The notes under the pieces were generated by a model. The model did not search any database, was not told the DNA's origin, and saw nothing but the letters and a program-made list of their open reading frames with translations. DNA of 64,000 nucleotides from the NCBI RefSeq assembly GCF_052078665.1, contig NZ_JBQJIK010000013.1, positions 1 to 64,000 on the forward strand, written 5' to 3'. Made by a program: the position numbers and the translations under genes. This document shows positions 51,261 through 62,023 of this stretch, piece by piece. The DNA is from Inquilinus sp052078665 (GTDB lineage: Bacteria; Pseudomonadota; Alphaproteobacteria; DSM-16000; Inquilinaceae). Every line of letters starts with the position of its first letter. Position 1 is the first letter of the stretch.

Positions 51261-52541
51261 ATGACCGCGATCGTCGACATCCACGCCCGCCAGATCCTCG
51301 ACAGCCGGGGCAACCCGACCGTCGAGGTCGACGTCACCCTCGAATCGGGCGCCTTCGGCCGCGCCGCCGTGCCGTCCGGCGCCTCGACCGGCGCCCATGA
51401 GGCGGTCGAGCTGCGCGACGGCGACAAGTCGGTCTATGGCGGCAAGGGCGTGACCAAGGCGGTCGACGCCGTGAACGGCGAGTTGTTCGACGCCCTGGCC
51501 GGGCTGGACGCCGAGGACCAGATCGCGCTCGACCGCACCATGATCGAGTTGGACGGCACCCCGAACAAGGGCCGGATCGGCGCCAACGCCATCCTCGGCG
51601 TCAGCCTGGCCGTGGCCCGCGCCGCGGCCGAGGATGCCGGCCTGCCGCTGTACCGCTACGTCGGCGGCGCCTATGCCAGCACCCTGCCGGTGCCGCTGAT
51701 GAACATCATCAATGGCGGCGCCCATGCTGACAACCCGATCGACATCCAGGAGTTCATGATCCTGCCGGTCGGCGCGCCGACCCTGGCCGAGGCGGTGCGC
51801 ACCGGGTCGGAGGTGTTCCACGCCCTGCGCAAGAAGCTGAAGGATGCCGGCCACAACACCAATGTCGGCGACGAGGGCGGCTTCGCGCCGAATCTCAGCT
51901 CGGCCGACGAGGCGCTGAGCTTCATCGTCCAGGCGATCGAGGCCGCCGGCTACAAGCCGGGCGATGACGTGGTGCTGGGGCTCGATGCCGCCTCGACCGA
52001 GTTCTACAGGGACGGCCGCTACGCCCTGGAAGGCGAGGGCAAGACCCTCGATAGCGCCGGCCTCGTCGCCTATTACGAGGCGCTGGTGAAGCGCTACCCG
52101 ATCGTGTCGATCGAGGACGGCATGGCCGAGGACGACTGGGACGGCTGGGCCGCGATCACCAGCGCCCTCGGCGGCCGGGTCCAGCTGGTCGGCGACGACC
52201 TGTTCGTGACCAACCCCGAACGCCTGTCCCAGGGCATCGCCCGCGGCATCGGCAACTCGATCCTGGTCAAGGTCAACCAGATCGGCACCCTGACCGAGAC
52301 CCTGCAGGCGGTGGAGATGGCCCACAAGGCAGGCTACACCGCGGTGATGTCGCACCGCTCGGGCGAGACCGAGGACGCGACCATCGCCGACCTCGCCGTC
52401 GCCACCAATTGCGGGCAGATCAAGACCGGCTCGCTCAGCCGCTCCGACCGGCTGGCCAAGTACAACCAGCTGATCCGGATCGAGGAGCAGCTGGGCCGCG
52501 CCGCCAGTTATGCCGGCCGGTCGGTGCTGCGCCGGCGCTAG
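51261..52541 (+). CDS. eno: Enolase
   Basis: A 426-residue enolase with all hallmarks: HARQILDSRGNPTVEVDV, SGASTGAHEAVELRD, the loop NVGDEGGFAPNL, metal ligands in GLDAASTEFY, SIEDGMAEDDW and LVGDDLFVTN, and MSHRSGETEDATIADLAV. It interconverts 2-phosphoglycerate and PEP. ATG 51261 with AGAGG upstream. It starts the run eno-ftsB-pdhABC-lpd-lipA. Confidence 0.97.
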   Translation: MTAIVDIHARQILDSRGNPTVEVDVTLESGAFGRAAVPSGASTGAHEAVELRDGDKSVYGGKGVTKAVDAVNGELFDALAGLDAEDQIALDRTMIELDGTPNKGRIGANAILGVSLAVARAAAEDAGLPLYRYVGGAYASTLPVPLMNIINGGAHADNPIDIQEFMILPVGAPTLAEAVRTGSEVFHALRKKLKDAGHNTNVGDEGGFAPNLSSADEALSFIVQAIEAAGYKPGDDVVLGLDAASTEFYRDGRYALEGEGKTLDSAGLVAYYEALVKRYPIVSIEDGMAEDDWDGWAAITSALGGRVQLVGDDLFVTNPERLSQGIARGIGNSILVKVNQIGTLTETLQAVEMAHKAGYTAVMSHRSGETEDATIADLAVATNCGQIKTGSLSRSDRLAKYNQLIRIEEQLGRAASYAGRSVLRRR

Positions 52542-52585
52542 GGCTATCAATTGACGCCGACCCCGACCTATGGTGATCTGAAGCC

Positions 52586-52927
52586 ATGAGCATGTTTCGC
52601 TATCTCCGGCGGAAACTGCGGCCGATCATCGGGCCGGTGGTCGGCGTCTGCCTGATCGCCTATTTCAGCTACCATGCGATCCAGGGCGACCACGGCATCT
52701 TCGCCCGCGACGCGCTGCAGGGCGAGGTCGCCCAGGCCAAGTCGACGCTGGACGAGCTGACGGCGCAGCGCACGGAGATGGAAAAGCGCGCTGCGCTGAT
52801 CGACCCGAAGCAGGTCGATCTCGACATGCTGGACGAACGGGCCCGGGCGATGCTGAATGTCGCCAGGCCCGACGACGTCGTCATTTTCTTTCCCAAGACC
52901 GCACCGGCCCCGGCGCCGGCCCAGTAA
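52586..52927 (+). CDS. ftsB: Septum formation initiator FtsB/DivIC family
   Basis: A 113-residue single-pass membrane protein: short cytoplasmic N-terminus, one helix (PIIGPVVGVCLIAYFSYHAI), then a coiled coil (LQGEVAQAKSTLDELTAQRTEMEKR) and the conserved LDMLDERARAMLNVARPDDVVI. It links FtsQ and FtsL in the divisome. The position between eno and pdhA is typical. Confidence 0.9.
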   Translation: MSMFRYLRRKLRPIIGPVVGVCLIAYFSYHAIQGDHGIFARDALQGEVAQAKSTLDELTAQRTEMEKRAALIDPKQVDLDMLDERARAMLNVARPDDVVIFFPKTAPAPAPAQ

Positions 52928-52977
52928 ACCCGCGCGTCTGCCTTGCGCCGATGGCGGCGCGGCCGCGGACCTGCTTC

Positions 52978-53006
52978 TTGCAAATTCCGTCCGTGCGGGG
53001 TAGCAC
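52978..53006 (+). promoter_or_regulatory. Candidate sigma-70 promoter of the pdh operon
   Basis: TTGCAA (52978-52983), 17-nt spacer, TAGCAC (53001-53006), 64 nt upstream of pdhA in the 142-nt gap after ftsB. Confidence 0.4.
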
Positions 53007-53069
53007 TGGGCCAGGCGACAAAACTATGCGCGCCTACTAACCCGATGCTATCCGACCAGGGAGGATCCA

Positions 53070-54095
53070 TTGGCCGCCACGAAACGTCGTCCTGCCCAGG
53101 AGAAGACGTCGGGAGCCGTGGCTCCCGTCGCCGCCGGCAAGGACGAGTTGCTGCGCTATTACAAGGATATGCTTTTGATCCGCCGCTTCGAGGAGAAGGC
53201 GGGACAGCTGTACGGCATGGGGCTGATCGGCGGCTTCTGCCACCTCTATATCGGCCAGGAGGCCGTGGTGGTCGGCATGCAGGCGGCCCAAACGCCCGCC
53301 GACGACGTCATCACCGGCTATCGCGACCACGGCCACATGCTGGCCTGCGGCATGGACCCGCGCGGCGTGATGGCGGAGCTGACCGGACGCCGCGGCGGCT
53401 ACTCCAAGGGCAAGGGCGGCTCGATGCACATGTTCAGCCGCGAGAAGAAATTCTTCGGCGGCCACGGCATCGTCGGCGCCCAGGTGTCGCTCGGCACCGG
53501 TCTCGGCTTCGCCCATCGCTACAAGGAGGATGGCGGCGCCTCGATCACCTATTTCGGCGACGGCGCTTCGAACCAGGGCCAGGTCTATGAGAGCTTCAAC
53601 ATGGCGGCTCTCTGGAAGCTCCCGGTCATCTACGTGATCGAGAACAACAAATACGGCATGGGCACTTCGGTGCAGCGGGCCTCGGCCAATGCCGACCTGC
53701 ATCTGCGCGGCCAGGCCTACGGCATCCCCGGCGTCCAGGTCGACGGCATGGACGTGCTGTCGGTCAAGGCCGCCGCGGCCGAGGCGCTGGAGCGCGCCCG
53801 GGCCGGCGAGGGGCCGACGATCCTCGAGATGATGACCTACCGCTATCGCGGCCACTCCATGTCCGATCCGGCCAAGTACCGGAGCAAGGAGGAGGTGGCG
53901 AAGATGCGCGAGACGCACGACCCGATCGATCTGGTGCGCAAGAAGATCGACGCGATCGGCGGCGTCAGCGAGGACGACTTCAAGGCGATCGACAAGGAGA
54001 TCCGGGGCATCGTCAACGATGCGGCGGAATTCGCGCAGCAGAGCCCGGAGCCCGATCCGTCGGAGCTCTACACCGACGTCCTGATCGAAGCCTGA
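53070..54095 (+). CDS. pdhA: Pyruvate dehydrogenase E1 alpha subunit
   Basis: A 341-residue E1 alpha of the heterotetrameric pyruvate dehydrogenase: DMLLIRRFEEKAGQLYGMG, YRDHGHMLACG, GGKGGSMHMF-type GKGGSMHMFSREKKFFGGHG, TPP motif GDGASNQGQVYESFNMAALW...ENN, and the phosphorylation-loop-like YRYRGHSMSDPAKYRSKEE. No ATG is available; TTG at 53070 with GGGAGG just upstream is the start. The N-terminal 20 residues are Lys/Arg/Ala-rich. Confidence 0.95.
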   Translation: MAATKRRPAQEKTSGAVAPVAAGKDELLRYYKDMLLIRRFEEKAGQLYGMGLIGGFCHLYIGQEAVVVGMQAAQTPADDVITGYRDHGHMLACGMDPRGVMAELTGRRGGYSKGKGGSMHMFSREKKFFGGHGIVGAQVSLGTGLGFAHRYKEDGGASITYFGDGASNQGQVYESFNMAALWKLPVIYVIENNKYGMGTSVQRASANADLHLRGQAYGIPGVQVDGMDVLSVKAAAAEALERARAGEGPTILEMMTYRYRGHSMSDPAKYRSKEEVAKMRETHDPIDLVRKKIDAIGGVSEDDFKAIDKEIRGIVNDAAEFAQQSPEPDPSELYTDVLIEA

Positions 54096-54153
54096 GTCAT
54101 CACGCCCCGGCGCGCGCCGCGACGGGCGCCGCCGGCTGCCGGAGAATTCCCCA

Positions 54154-55527
<1,374 letters not shown>

Positions 55528-55549
55528 GCGCCGGACAGGGGAGGGATCG

Positions 55550-56872
55550 ATGACGATCAACATTCTGATGCCGGCGCTGTCGCCCACGATGACCGAGGGC
55601 ACGCTCGCCACCTGGCACAAGAAGGAAGGCGACAAGGTCAAGTCCGGCGACGTGATCGCCGAGATCGAGACCGACAAGGCGACCATGGAGGTCGAGGCGG
55701 TCGACGAAGGCACCATCGGCAAGATCGTGGTGCCGGAAGGCACCGAGAACGTGCCGGTCAACGAGGTCATCGCCATCCTCCTGGAGGAGGGCGAGGATGC
55801 CGGCGCGCTGAAGGGCGGCGCGCCTGCCGCGAAGCCCGAGCCCAAGGCGGAGGCTCCGGCCGAGCCGAAGGCGGAAGCGCCGGCGGCGCAGCCCGCCCCG
55901 GCCGCCAAGCCGGCGACCAACGGCCATGACGACAGCCGCGTCTTCGCCAGCCCGCTGGCCCGCCGCATGGCGCAGCAGGCCGGGGTCGACCTGGCGGCGC
56001 TGAAGGGCAGCGGCCCGCATGGCCGCGTGGTCAAGGCGGACATCGACGCGGCGCTGGCCGGCGGCGCCCCCGCGGCCAAGCCGGCCGCCGCGGCGCCCGA
56101 GGCGGTGAAGCCTGCGCCCGCCGCCGCCCCGGCCGCGAAGCCGGCGGCCGCCGGTGGCCCGAACGCCAAGCAGCTCGCCGATGCCTTCGGCATCCCGTAC
56201 AGCGAGCAGAAGCACAGCAACATGCGCAAGACGGTGGCGCGCCGGCTCCTGGAGTCGAAGCAGACCGTCCCGCATTTCTACCTGACGGTCGACATCGAGC
56301 TCGACGCGCTGCTGAAGCTGCGCAAGGAGCTGAACGACCGCGGCGACGTCAAGCTGTCGGTCAACGACCTGATCATCAAGGCGGCGGCGCTGGCGCTGCG
56401 CAAGGTCCCGGCGGCCAACGCCTCCTGGACCGACGAGGCGATGATCCAGTATGAGCGGGTCGACGTCTCGGTCGCGGTGGCGACCCCGGGCGGCCTGATC
56501 ACCCCGATCATCAAGGACGCCGACCGCAAGGGCCTGGGCACGATCTCGGGCGAGATGAAGGACCTGGCGGCCCGCGCCCGCGACGGCAAGCTGAAGCCTG
56601 AGGAGTACCAGGGCGGCACCTTCTCGATCTCCAATCTGGGCATGTTCGGGGTCAAGGATTTCGCGGCGATCATCAACCCGCCGCAATCCTGCATCCTGGC
56701 GGTCGGCGCCGGCACCCAGCGGCCGGTGGTCAAGGACGGCGCGCTCGCCATCGCCACGGTGATGAGCTGCACGCTGTCGGTCGACCATCGCGCCGTCGAC
56801 GGCGCGGTCGGGGCCGAGTACCTGGCCGCCTTGCGCGCGCTGGTGGAAGCTCCGCTGAGCATGATGCTTTGA
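55550..56872 (+). CDS. pdhC: Pyruvate dehydrogenase E2 (dihydrolipoamide acetyltransferase)
   Basis: A 440-residue E2: lipoyl domain (Lys43), Ala/Pro/Lys linker, peripheral subunit-binding domain (SPLARRMAQQAGVDLAALKGSGPHGRVVKADI, about residues 130-165), second linker, and catalytic domain with the active-site DHRAVDGAVG near the C-terminus. It transfers the acetyl group to CoA and forms the complex core. ATG 55550 with GGGAGGG upstream. Confidence 0.97.
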   Translation: MTINILMPALSPTMTEGTLATWHKKEGDKVKSGDVIAEIETDKATMEVEAVDEGTIGKIVVPEGTENVPVNEVIAILLEEGEDAGALKGGAPAAKPEPKAEAPAEPKAEAPAAQPAPAAKPATNGHDDSRVFASPLARRMAQQAGVDLAALKGSGPHGRVVKADIDAALAGGAPAAKPAAAAPEAVKPAPAAAPAAKPAAAGGPNAKQLADAFGIPYSEQKHSNMRKTVARRLLESKQTVPHFYLTVDIELDALLKLRKELNDRGDVKLSVNDLIIKAAALALRKVPAANASWTDEAMIQYERVDVSVAVATPGGLITPIIKDADRKGLGTISGEMKDLAARARDGKLKPEEYQGGTFSISNLGMFGVKDFAAIINPPQSCILAVGAGTQRPVVKDGALAIATVMSCTLSVDHRAVDGAVGAEYLAALRALVEAPLSMML

Positions 56873-56911
56873 CCGGTCGCGGGGGCCGGGCCCGACCCGG
56901 CCCCCGACCGG
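56873..56911 (+). other. Intercistronic hairpin between pdhC and lpd
   Basis: A 10-bp stem (56881-56890 with 56896-56905), extended by 6 bp across a 2-nt bulge (56873-56878 with 56906-56911). No T-tract follows. It could attenuate lpd transcription or stabilise the pdhABC mRNA. Confidence 0.55.
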
Positions 56912-56964
56912 CGACCCCGTGATCGCCTCCGCCGGGATGCGGGTGGCAGCAAGGAGACACCACA

Positions 56965-58362
56965 GTGGCTGATACCAGCTTCGACGTCCTGGTGATCGGC
57001 GGCGGCCCGGGCGGCTATGTCGCCGCGATCCGCGCCGCCCAGTTGGGGCTGAAGACCGCGCTGGTCGAGCGCGAGCATCTGGGCGGCATCTGCCTGAACT
57101 GGGGCTGCATCCCGACCAAGGCGCTGCTGCGGTCGTCCGAGATCTCGCATCTGCTGAAACATCTCGACCAATATGGCTTTTCAGCCAAAGACATCAGCTT
57201 CGATCTTAAGAAAGTGGTTGATCGGTCGCGCAAGGTCGCGTCGCAGCTGTCCGGCGGCGTCAAGCACCTGCTGAAGAAGAACAAGGTGCCGGTGTTCGAC
57301 GGCGCCGCGAAGCTGCTCGGCGGCGGCAAGGTCGAGGTGTCGCTGAAGGCCGGCGGCAAGGAGACGCTGGCGGCCAAGCACATCATCATCGCCACCGGCG
57401 CGCGGGCGCGGAACCTGCCGGGGCTTGAGGCCGACGGCAAGCTGATCTGGAGCTACAAGGAGGCGATGGTCCCGCCGACCATGCCGAAGTCGCTGCTGGT
57501 CATCGGCTCGGGCGCCATCGGCATCGAATTCGCCAGCTTCTACCGCAACATGGGCGCCGAGGTGACCGTGGTCGAGATGCTCGACCGCGTGCTGCCGGTG
57601 GAGGACGAGGAGATCTCGGCCTTCGCCAAGAAGCAGTTCGAGAAGCAGGGCATGCGCATCCTGGTCGGCGCCAAGACCCAGAAGCTGGAGAAGGGCGCCG
57701 ACAATGTCACCGCCACCATCGAGGTCGGCGGCAAGACCGAGAAGATCACCACTGACCGGGTGATCCTGGCGATCGGCATCGACGGCAATGTCGAGAACAT
57801 CGGCCTGGAGAACACCAAGGTGAAGGTCGACCGCGGCCACATCGTGGTCGGCCCCTATCTGGAGACCGACGAGCCCGGCGTCTACGCCATCGGCGACGTC
57901 GCCGGCGCCCCCTGGCTGGCGCACAAGGCCAGCCATGAGGGCGTGATCTGCGTCGAGAAGATCGCCGGCCAGCATCCGCACCCGATCGATGTGACCAACA
58001 TCCCGGGCTGCACCTACTGCATGCCGCAGGTCGCCTCGGTCGGGCTGACCGAAGCCAAGGCCAAGGCCGCCGGCTACGAGGTCAAGGTCGGCCGCTTCCC
58101 CTATATCGGCAACGGCAAGGCGATCGCGATGGGCGAGCCGGAGGGCATGATCAAGACCGTGTTCGACGCCAAGACCGGGGAGCTGCTGGGCGCCCATATG
58201 ATCGGCGCCGAGGTCACCGAGCTGATCCAGGGCTATGTCGTCGCCAAGACGGCGGAGTCGACGGAGGCGGAGCTGATGCACACCATCTTCGCGCACCCGA
58301 CGCTCAGCGAGATGATGCATGAGAGCGTCCTGGACGCCTACGGCCGCGCAATCCACTATTGA
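56965..58362 (+). CDS. lpdA: Dihydrolipoyl dehydrogenase (E3)
   Basis: A 465-residue flavoprotein disulfide reductase: FAD motif VLVIGGGPGGYVAAI, redox-active Cys43/Cys48 in GGICLNWGCIPTKA, NAD motif LLVIGSGAIGIEFASFY, FAD-ribityl motif GVYAIGDVAGAPWLAHKA, and C-terminal HTIFAHPTLSEMMHE with the His-Glu pair. It re-oxidises lipoamide for PDH and may serve acoABC. GTG start at 56965 with AAGGAG. Confidence 0.97.
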   Translation: MADTSFDVLVIGGGPGGYVAAIRAAQLGLKTALVEREHLGGICLNWGCIPTKALLRSSEISHLLKHLDQYGFSAKDISFDLKKVVDRSRKVASQLSGGVKHLLKKNKVPVFDGAAKLLGGGKVEVSLKAGGKETLAAKHIIIATGARARNLPGLEADGKLIWSYKEAMVPPTMPKSLLVIGSGAIGIEFASFYRNMGAEVTVVEMLDRVLPVEDEEISAFAKKQFEKQGMRILVGAKTQKLEKGADNVTATIEVGGKTEKITTDRVILAIGIDGNVENIGLENTKVKVDRGHIVVGPYLETDEPGVYAIGDVAGAPWLAHKASHEGVICVEKIAGQHPHPIDVTNIPGCTYCMPQVASVGLTEAKAKAAGYEVKVGRFPYIGNGKAIAMGEPEGMIKTVFDAKTGELLGAHMIGAEVTELIQGYVVAKTAESTEAELMHTIFAHPTLSEMMHESVLDAYGRAIHY

Positions 58363-58381
58363 GCAAAGCGAGCTTGGCTTC

Positions 58382-58418
58382 CGGCGGCGCTCCCCCATCT
58401 TTGGGTGAGGCGCCGCCG
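58382..58418 (+). other. Hairpin between lpd and lipA
   Basis: A 9-bp stem (58382-58390 with 58410-58418) with a partly paired 19-nt loop. It is an intercistronic hairpin without a T-tract between functionally linked genes. Confidence 0.45.
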
Positions 58419-58460
58419 AGGCCCGGCCGCAACCCGCCCAGGACACCTCAAGGACGGACC

Positions 58461-59444
58461 ATGTCCGCTGTAGAGCCCCATCTCCGCCACCCCGAAAAGG
58501 CCAACCGCCCGGACAATCCGATCCAGCGTAAGCCCGCCTGGATCCGGGTCAAGGCGCCGGTCTCGGCCGAGTACAACCAGACCCGCAGGCTGATGCGGGA
58601 CCTCAAGCTGAACACGGTGTGCGAGGAGGCGGCCTGCCCCAATATCGGCGAATGCTGGGCCAAGGGCCATGCCACGGTGATGATCCTGGGCTCGGTCTGC
58701 ACCCGGGCCTGCGCCTTCTGCAACATCGCCACCGGCCGGCCCGACCAGCTCGACCCGCATGAGCCGCAGCACGTGGCCGAGGCCGCCGGCCGGCTGGGGC
58801 TGAGCCACATCGTCATCACCTCGGTCGACCGCGACGACCTCGACGACGGCGGCGCCCGGCATTTCGCCGAGACCATCCGCGCGGTCCGCGCCGCGGCGCC
58901 GGACACGACCATCGAGATCCTCACTCCCGACTTCAAGAACAAGCCGGGAGCCGTTGAAATCGTTGTCGAAGCGCGCCCGGATGTCTTCAACCACAACCTC
59001 GAGACCGCGCCCCGGCTGTACCCGTCGATCCGGCCCGGCGCCCGCTACTTCACCTCGCTGCAGCTGCTGTCGCGGGTGAAGGAGCTGGACCCGACCATCT
59101 TCACCAAATCCGGCATCATGGTCGGCCTGGGCGAGACGGCGGAGGAGGTCGGACAGGTGATGGACGACCTGCGCGCCGCCGATGTCGACTTCATGACCAT
59201 CGGCCAGTACCTGCAGCCGACGACCAAGCATGCCAGGCTGGACCGCTTCGTCACGCCGGAGGAGTTCCAGACCCACGAGCGGATCGGGCGGGGCAAGGGC
59301 TTCCTGATGATCTCGGCCTCGCCGCTGACCCGGTCCTCCTATCACGCCGGCGCCGATTTCGAGAAGCTGAAGGCCGCCCGCCTGGCCAAGCTGGCCGCGG
59401 CCTCCGGATCCATCGACCTGGTCGCCCTGGCGCAGGGCGCCTGA
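58461..59444 (+). CDS. lipA: Lipoyl synthase
   Basis: A 327-residue radical SAM enzyme. The auxiliary cluster motif C-x4-C-x5-C is CEEAACPNIGEC and the radical-SAM motif C-x3-C-x2-C is CTRACAFC. It inserts two sulfurs into octanoyl-lipoyl domains, matching its place next to pdhABC/lpd with three lipoylated domains in this window. ATG 58461 (MSAVEPHLRHPEK) chosen; the frame is open further upstream. Confidence 0.96.
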   Translation: MSAVEPHLRHPEKANRPDNPIQRKPAWIRVKAPVSAEYNQTRRLMRDLKLNTVCEEAACPNIGECWAKGHATVMILGSVCTRACAFCNIATGRPDQLDPHEPQHVAEAAGRLGLSHIVITSVDRDDLDDGGARHFAETIRAVRAAAPDTTIEILTPDFKNKPGAVEIVVEARPDVFNHNLETAPRLYPSIRPGARYFTSLQLLSRVKELDPTIFTKSGIMVGLGETAEEVGQVMDDLRAADVDFMTIGQYLQPTTKHARLDRFVTPEEFQTHERIGRGKGFLMISASPLTRSSYHAGADFEKLKAARLAKLAAASGSIDLVALAQGA

Positions 59445-59510
59445 AGGTCGCACTGGCGGGACGCCGCCGACGGTCTAATCTAGGTCGTCGAGCCGTCCCG
59501 CGGGTCCATC

Positions 59511-59975
59511 ATGCCGTCACACACCGAACGCCGCGTCCTGCCCTTCACCCCGCAGCAGCTCTATGAGCTGGTGGCGGATATCGAGGCCTATCCGAGCTTC
59601 CTGCCCTGGTGCCTGGCCGCGCGCATCCGCAAGCGCGAGGGCAATGTGCTGACGGCCGACCTGGTCATCGGCTTCAAGATGATCCGCGAGCGCTACACCA
59701 GCCGGGTCACGCTGACCCCCGGGCGGCAGATCGACGTCGCCTATGTCGACGGGCCGATGAAGCGGCTGACCAATTGCTGGCGCTTCCTGCCGCATCCGAA
59801 TGGCTGCGAGATCGACTTCCATGTCGATTTCGAATTCCGGTCGCGGGTGCTGCAGACGGTGATCGGGGCGGTGTTCCACGAGGCCTTCCGCCGCATGGTC
59901 GGCGCCTTCGAGACGCGGGCGCGGGCGCTCTACGGCGAGCGCGCCTCGGTGCCCGCGGCGGCCGCCGAGGGCTGA
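59511..59975 (+). CDS. ratA: RatA/Coq10-type SRPBCC protein
   Basis: A 154-residue START/SRPBCC domain: MPSHTERRVLPFTPQQLYELVADIEAYPSFLPWC in outline, VIGFKMIRERYTSRVTL, and a C-terminal amphipathic helix. In Bacteria this family is called RatA (association with 50S reported in E. coli), and Coq10-like proteins bind ubiquinone; the latter role is likely in an alphaproteobacterium. Position after lipA is typical. Its last 46 nt overlap the 3' end of the convergent hydrolase gene. Confidence 0.88.
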   Translation: MPSHTERRVLPFTPQQLYELVADIEAYPSFLPWCLAARIRKREGNVLTADLVIGFKMIRERYTSRVTLTPGRQIDVAYVDGPMKRLTNCWRFLPHPNGCEIDFHVDFEFRSRVLQTVIGAVFHEAFRRMVGAFETRARALYGERASVPAAAAEG

Positions 59976-61459
59976 TCCAGGCCGGCCGTGGTGAAGCGCG
60001 GCGCCAGGGTGCGGTCGGCGCAGAGTGCATCGAGCGGCGCCGCCGGCATGTCGATGAAGCGGGCCACCAGCTCCGGCGCGCAGCTCTCCGTGCTCAGGAT
60101 GGAATGGCTGCCGGCCCGGAACTCGATCACCCGGCCGTTGGTCAGGGTCCGCGCCGCGATATAGGCGTATTCCGGCGGCGTGATCGGGTCGAAGCTGCCG
60201 GTCAGCAGCAGGGCCGGGGTGGTGCTCGACACCGCCACCGCATCGACCGCCGAGATCGGCGGCACATGCCAGGAATCGCAGACCTGCCACTCCAGCGCAT
60301 AGGCGGCGTTGCCGCCATAGGGCTCGGAAGCGGCGACCGACGCCGCCAGCGTGTCGCGGGTGGCGAAGGGCCAGCTCTCGCTGCAGGCGACGCTCAACGC
60401 CAGCCCGTCGGACCGGTTCGGCCCGCCGCTGAACACCGGCCCGATCCAGGGGACGAGGGCGCTCAGGTCGCCGCGCGCCACCTTGTCGATCAGCTCCGGC
60501 AGGTCGGGCAGGACGGCCGGGTCGTAGAAGGTGGCGTAGAGCGCGTCGAGCAAGATGCCGTCATCGACCCGGATGCTGCGCCGGCCCTGGCGGATCGTCT
60601 CCGGCTGGGACCGCAGCTGCGCCAGCATGCCGTCGAAGCGGGCCTCCAGCAGCGGGTATTGGGCGTCGCAATCGGGGCCGGAGTTGCACTCGCCGAACAG
60701 CCGGCGGAATACGCGGGCGATCAGCGCCGGCTGGGTGTCGAGGTCGAAGATCCCCGGCGGGTAGACGCTGTCCAGCACGGTGCTGCGCACCCGGTCGGGG
60801 AAGTCGCGCATCACCGCCAGCGCCACCCGGCTGCCGTAGGACACGCCGATCAGGTTGTAGCTCTCGTAGTTCAGCGCGGCGGCGATGTCGTCGACATCGG
60901 CCGCGGCCTCGGCGGTGGTGTAGGCCGACAGGTCGATGCCGGACCGGGTCAGGCGGTCATGGCAGCGCACCGCCGCCGGCCGCTCCAGCGCCAGCACCTC
61001 GGCCCGGCCCATCCCCGGCTTCCAGTTCCGCTCGGCGATGCGGTCGAGCTCCGGGCAGTCCAGGTTCGGGCGCGACTGGCCGACGCCGCGCTGGTCGAAG
61101 ACGATGAAGTCGCGCGCCTCGCGGATCGGCCGGCTGATCTGCCACCAGGTGTCGGCATCGTCGCCGAAGGCGGCGTCGCCAGGGCCGCCATTGAGGAAGA
61201 TCACCGGATCCGGCAGCGGCGACGGGGCCTGGCTGTGCAGCACCGCGACATAGAGGCGGAGGCTGCGGCCGCGCGCGCCTTCGCGATGCGTCGGCACGGC
61301 GACGAAGCCGCAGGTCGCCCGCTCGCCGCGCGGCACGGCGAAGACGCAGCGCGTGCTCTCGAAGCCGGAGGCCGCGGAAGCCGGAAAAGCGAACAGGAGC
61401 AGGGCGCCGAAGGCGATAAAGGGCCAGAAGCTCGGGGCCGGAGTCAGACGCACTGGCAC
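59930..61459 (-). CDS. Exported alpha/beta-hydrolase (tripeptidyl/proline iminopeptidase-like)
   Basis: A 509-residue protein with a signal peptide (PFIAFGALLLFAFPASAASG). Hydrolase signature: FLNGGPGDAAFGDD (oxyanion region), FDQRGVGQSRPNL, nucleophile Ser in GVSYGSRVALAV, Asp in GSFDPITPP and His in AGSHSILS, with a large inserted cap domain; six or more Cys suggest disulfides in the periplasm. It resembles the SlpD/TAP-like secreted peptidases (S33). It interrupts the usual ratA-pncC neighbourhood. Confidence 0.88.
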   Translation of the reverse strand: MPVRLTPAPSFWPFIAFGALLLFAFPASAASGFESTRCVFAVPRGERATCGFVAVPTHREGARGRSLRLYVAVLHSQAPSPLPDPVIFLNGGPGDAAFGDDADTWWQISRPIREARDFIVFDQRGVGQSRPNLDCPELDRIAERNWKPGMGRAEVLALERPAAVRCHDRLTRSGIDLSAYTTAEAAADVDDIAAALNYESYNLIGVSYGSRVALAVMRDFPDRVRSTVLDSVYPPGIFDLDTQPALIARVFRRLFGECNSGPDCDAQYPLLEARFDGMLAQLRSQPETIRQGRRSIRVDDGILLDALYATFYDPAVLPDLPELIDKVARGDLSALVPWIGPVFSGGPNRSDGLALSVACSESWPFATRDTLAASVAASEPYGGNAAYALEWQVCDSWHVPPISAVDAVAVSSTTPALLLTGSFDPITPPEYAYIAARTLTNGRVIEFRAGSHSILSTESCAPELVARFIDMPAAPLDALCADRTLAPRFTTAGLDQPSAAAAGTEARSP

Positions 61460-61519
61460 GATACTTTCGTGTGAGTCTCGCCGGCCATGATGCGGTGCGC
61501 CCCGCCGGCCGGCAACCCG

Positions 61520-61565
61520 CGTCAGCCGGCGTGGGGGGATGCGGTTTTCGCAGTTTGCGCGCCGG
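61520..61565. repeat. 46-bp direct repeat, copy A (left of TA module)
   Basis: Matches 62400-62445 at 44 of 46 positions (differences at 61531 and 61554). Copy A is non-coding; copy B is the 3' end of pncC including its stop. The two copies bracket the PemK-type TA module exactly 880 bp apart. Confidence 0.9.
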
Positions 61566-61597
61566 AGATCCGGTCCGGAGCCGGCCGCTCCGCTGGA

Positions 61598-62023
61598 TCA
61601 GTCCTGACGATCGACGGTAGCGGAGGCGTTGGCCAGCACAGCCGCCTTGAATGCGACGGCGATCTTGTTCACGAACGAGGCGCTGAAAGCCCCGATCGGA
61701 TCGGCGGCGGGGTCGAGGTAGAACGAGCGCTCGGCCACGTCGCGGTTGTACTCGTTTACGCAGACCCAGCAACGGGCTTTCCATTCTGAAAGTCCGCCCC
61801 TTCGGCACTCGATCTCAGGCACCTCGATCGCACCGTCGCGATCGGTCGGCGCAACCGTGCTGACGGCCAGCAGGTAGAGAACGGTTTCCTTCGATCCGGC
61901 CTTCTGTACCGGCAGCAGCATGCAACAGGGGCGATCCTTTCGCCCCTCGGTCTCGCCGGCTGCCTGCTGCCGGGCCCAAAGGTACGGATACCAGATAAGT
62001 TGCCCGGTCCTAGGCGTCGCCAT
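61598..62023 (-). CDS. PemK/MazF-like toxin
   Basis: A 141-residue protein with an N-terminal PemK/MazF-like strand (PRTGQLIWYPYLWARQQ) and the RKDRPCCMLLPVQ segment corresponding to the conserved K/R-RP-x-x-V/L core of MazF-type endoribonucleases. It ends in a helix. ATG 62023 overlaps the antitoxin's 3' end by 14 nt, the normal antitoxin-then-toxin order. Moderately divergent; activity is inferred from the pairing. Confidence 0.72.
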   Translation of the reverse strand: MATPRTGQLIWYPYLWARQQAAGETEGRKDRPCCMLLPVQKAGSKETVLYLLAVSTVAPTDRDGAIEVPEIECRRGGLSEWKARCWVCVNEYNRDVAERSFYLDPAADPIGAFSASFVNKIAVAFKAAVLANASATVDRQD

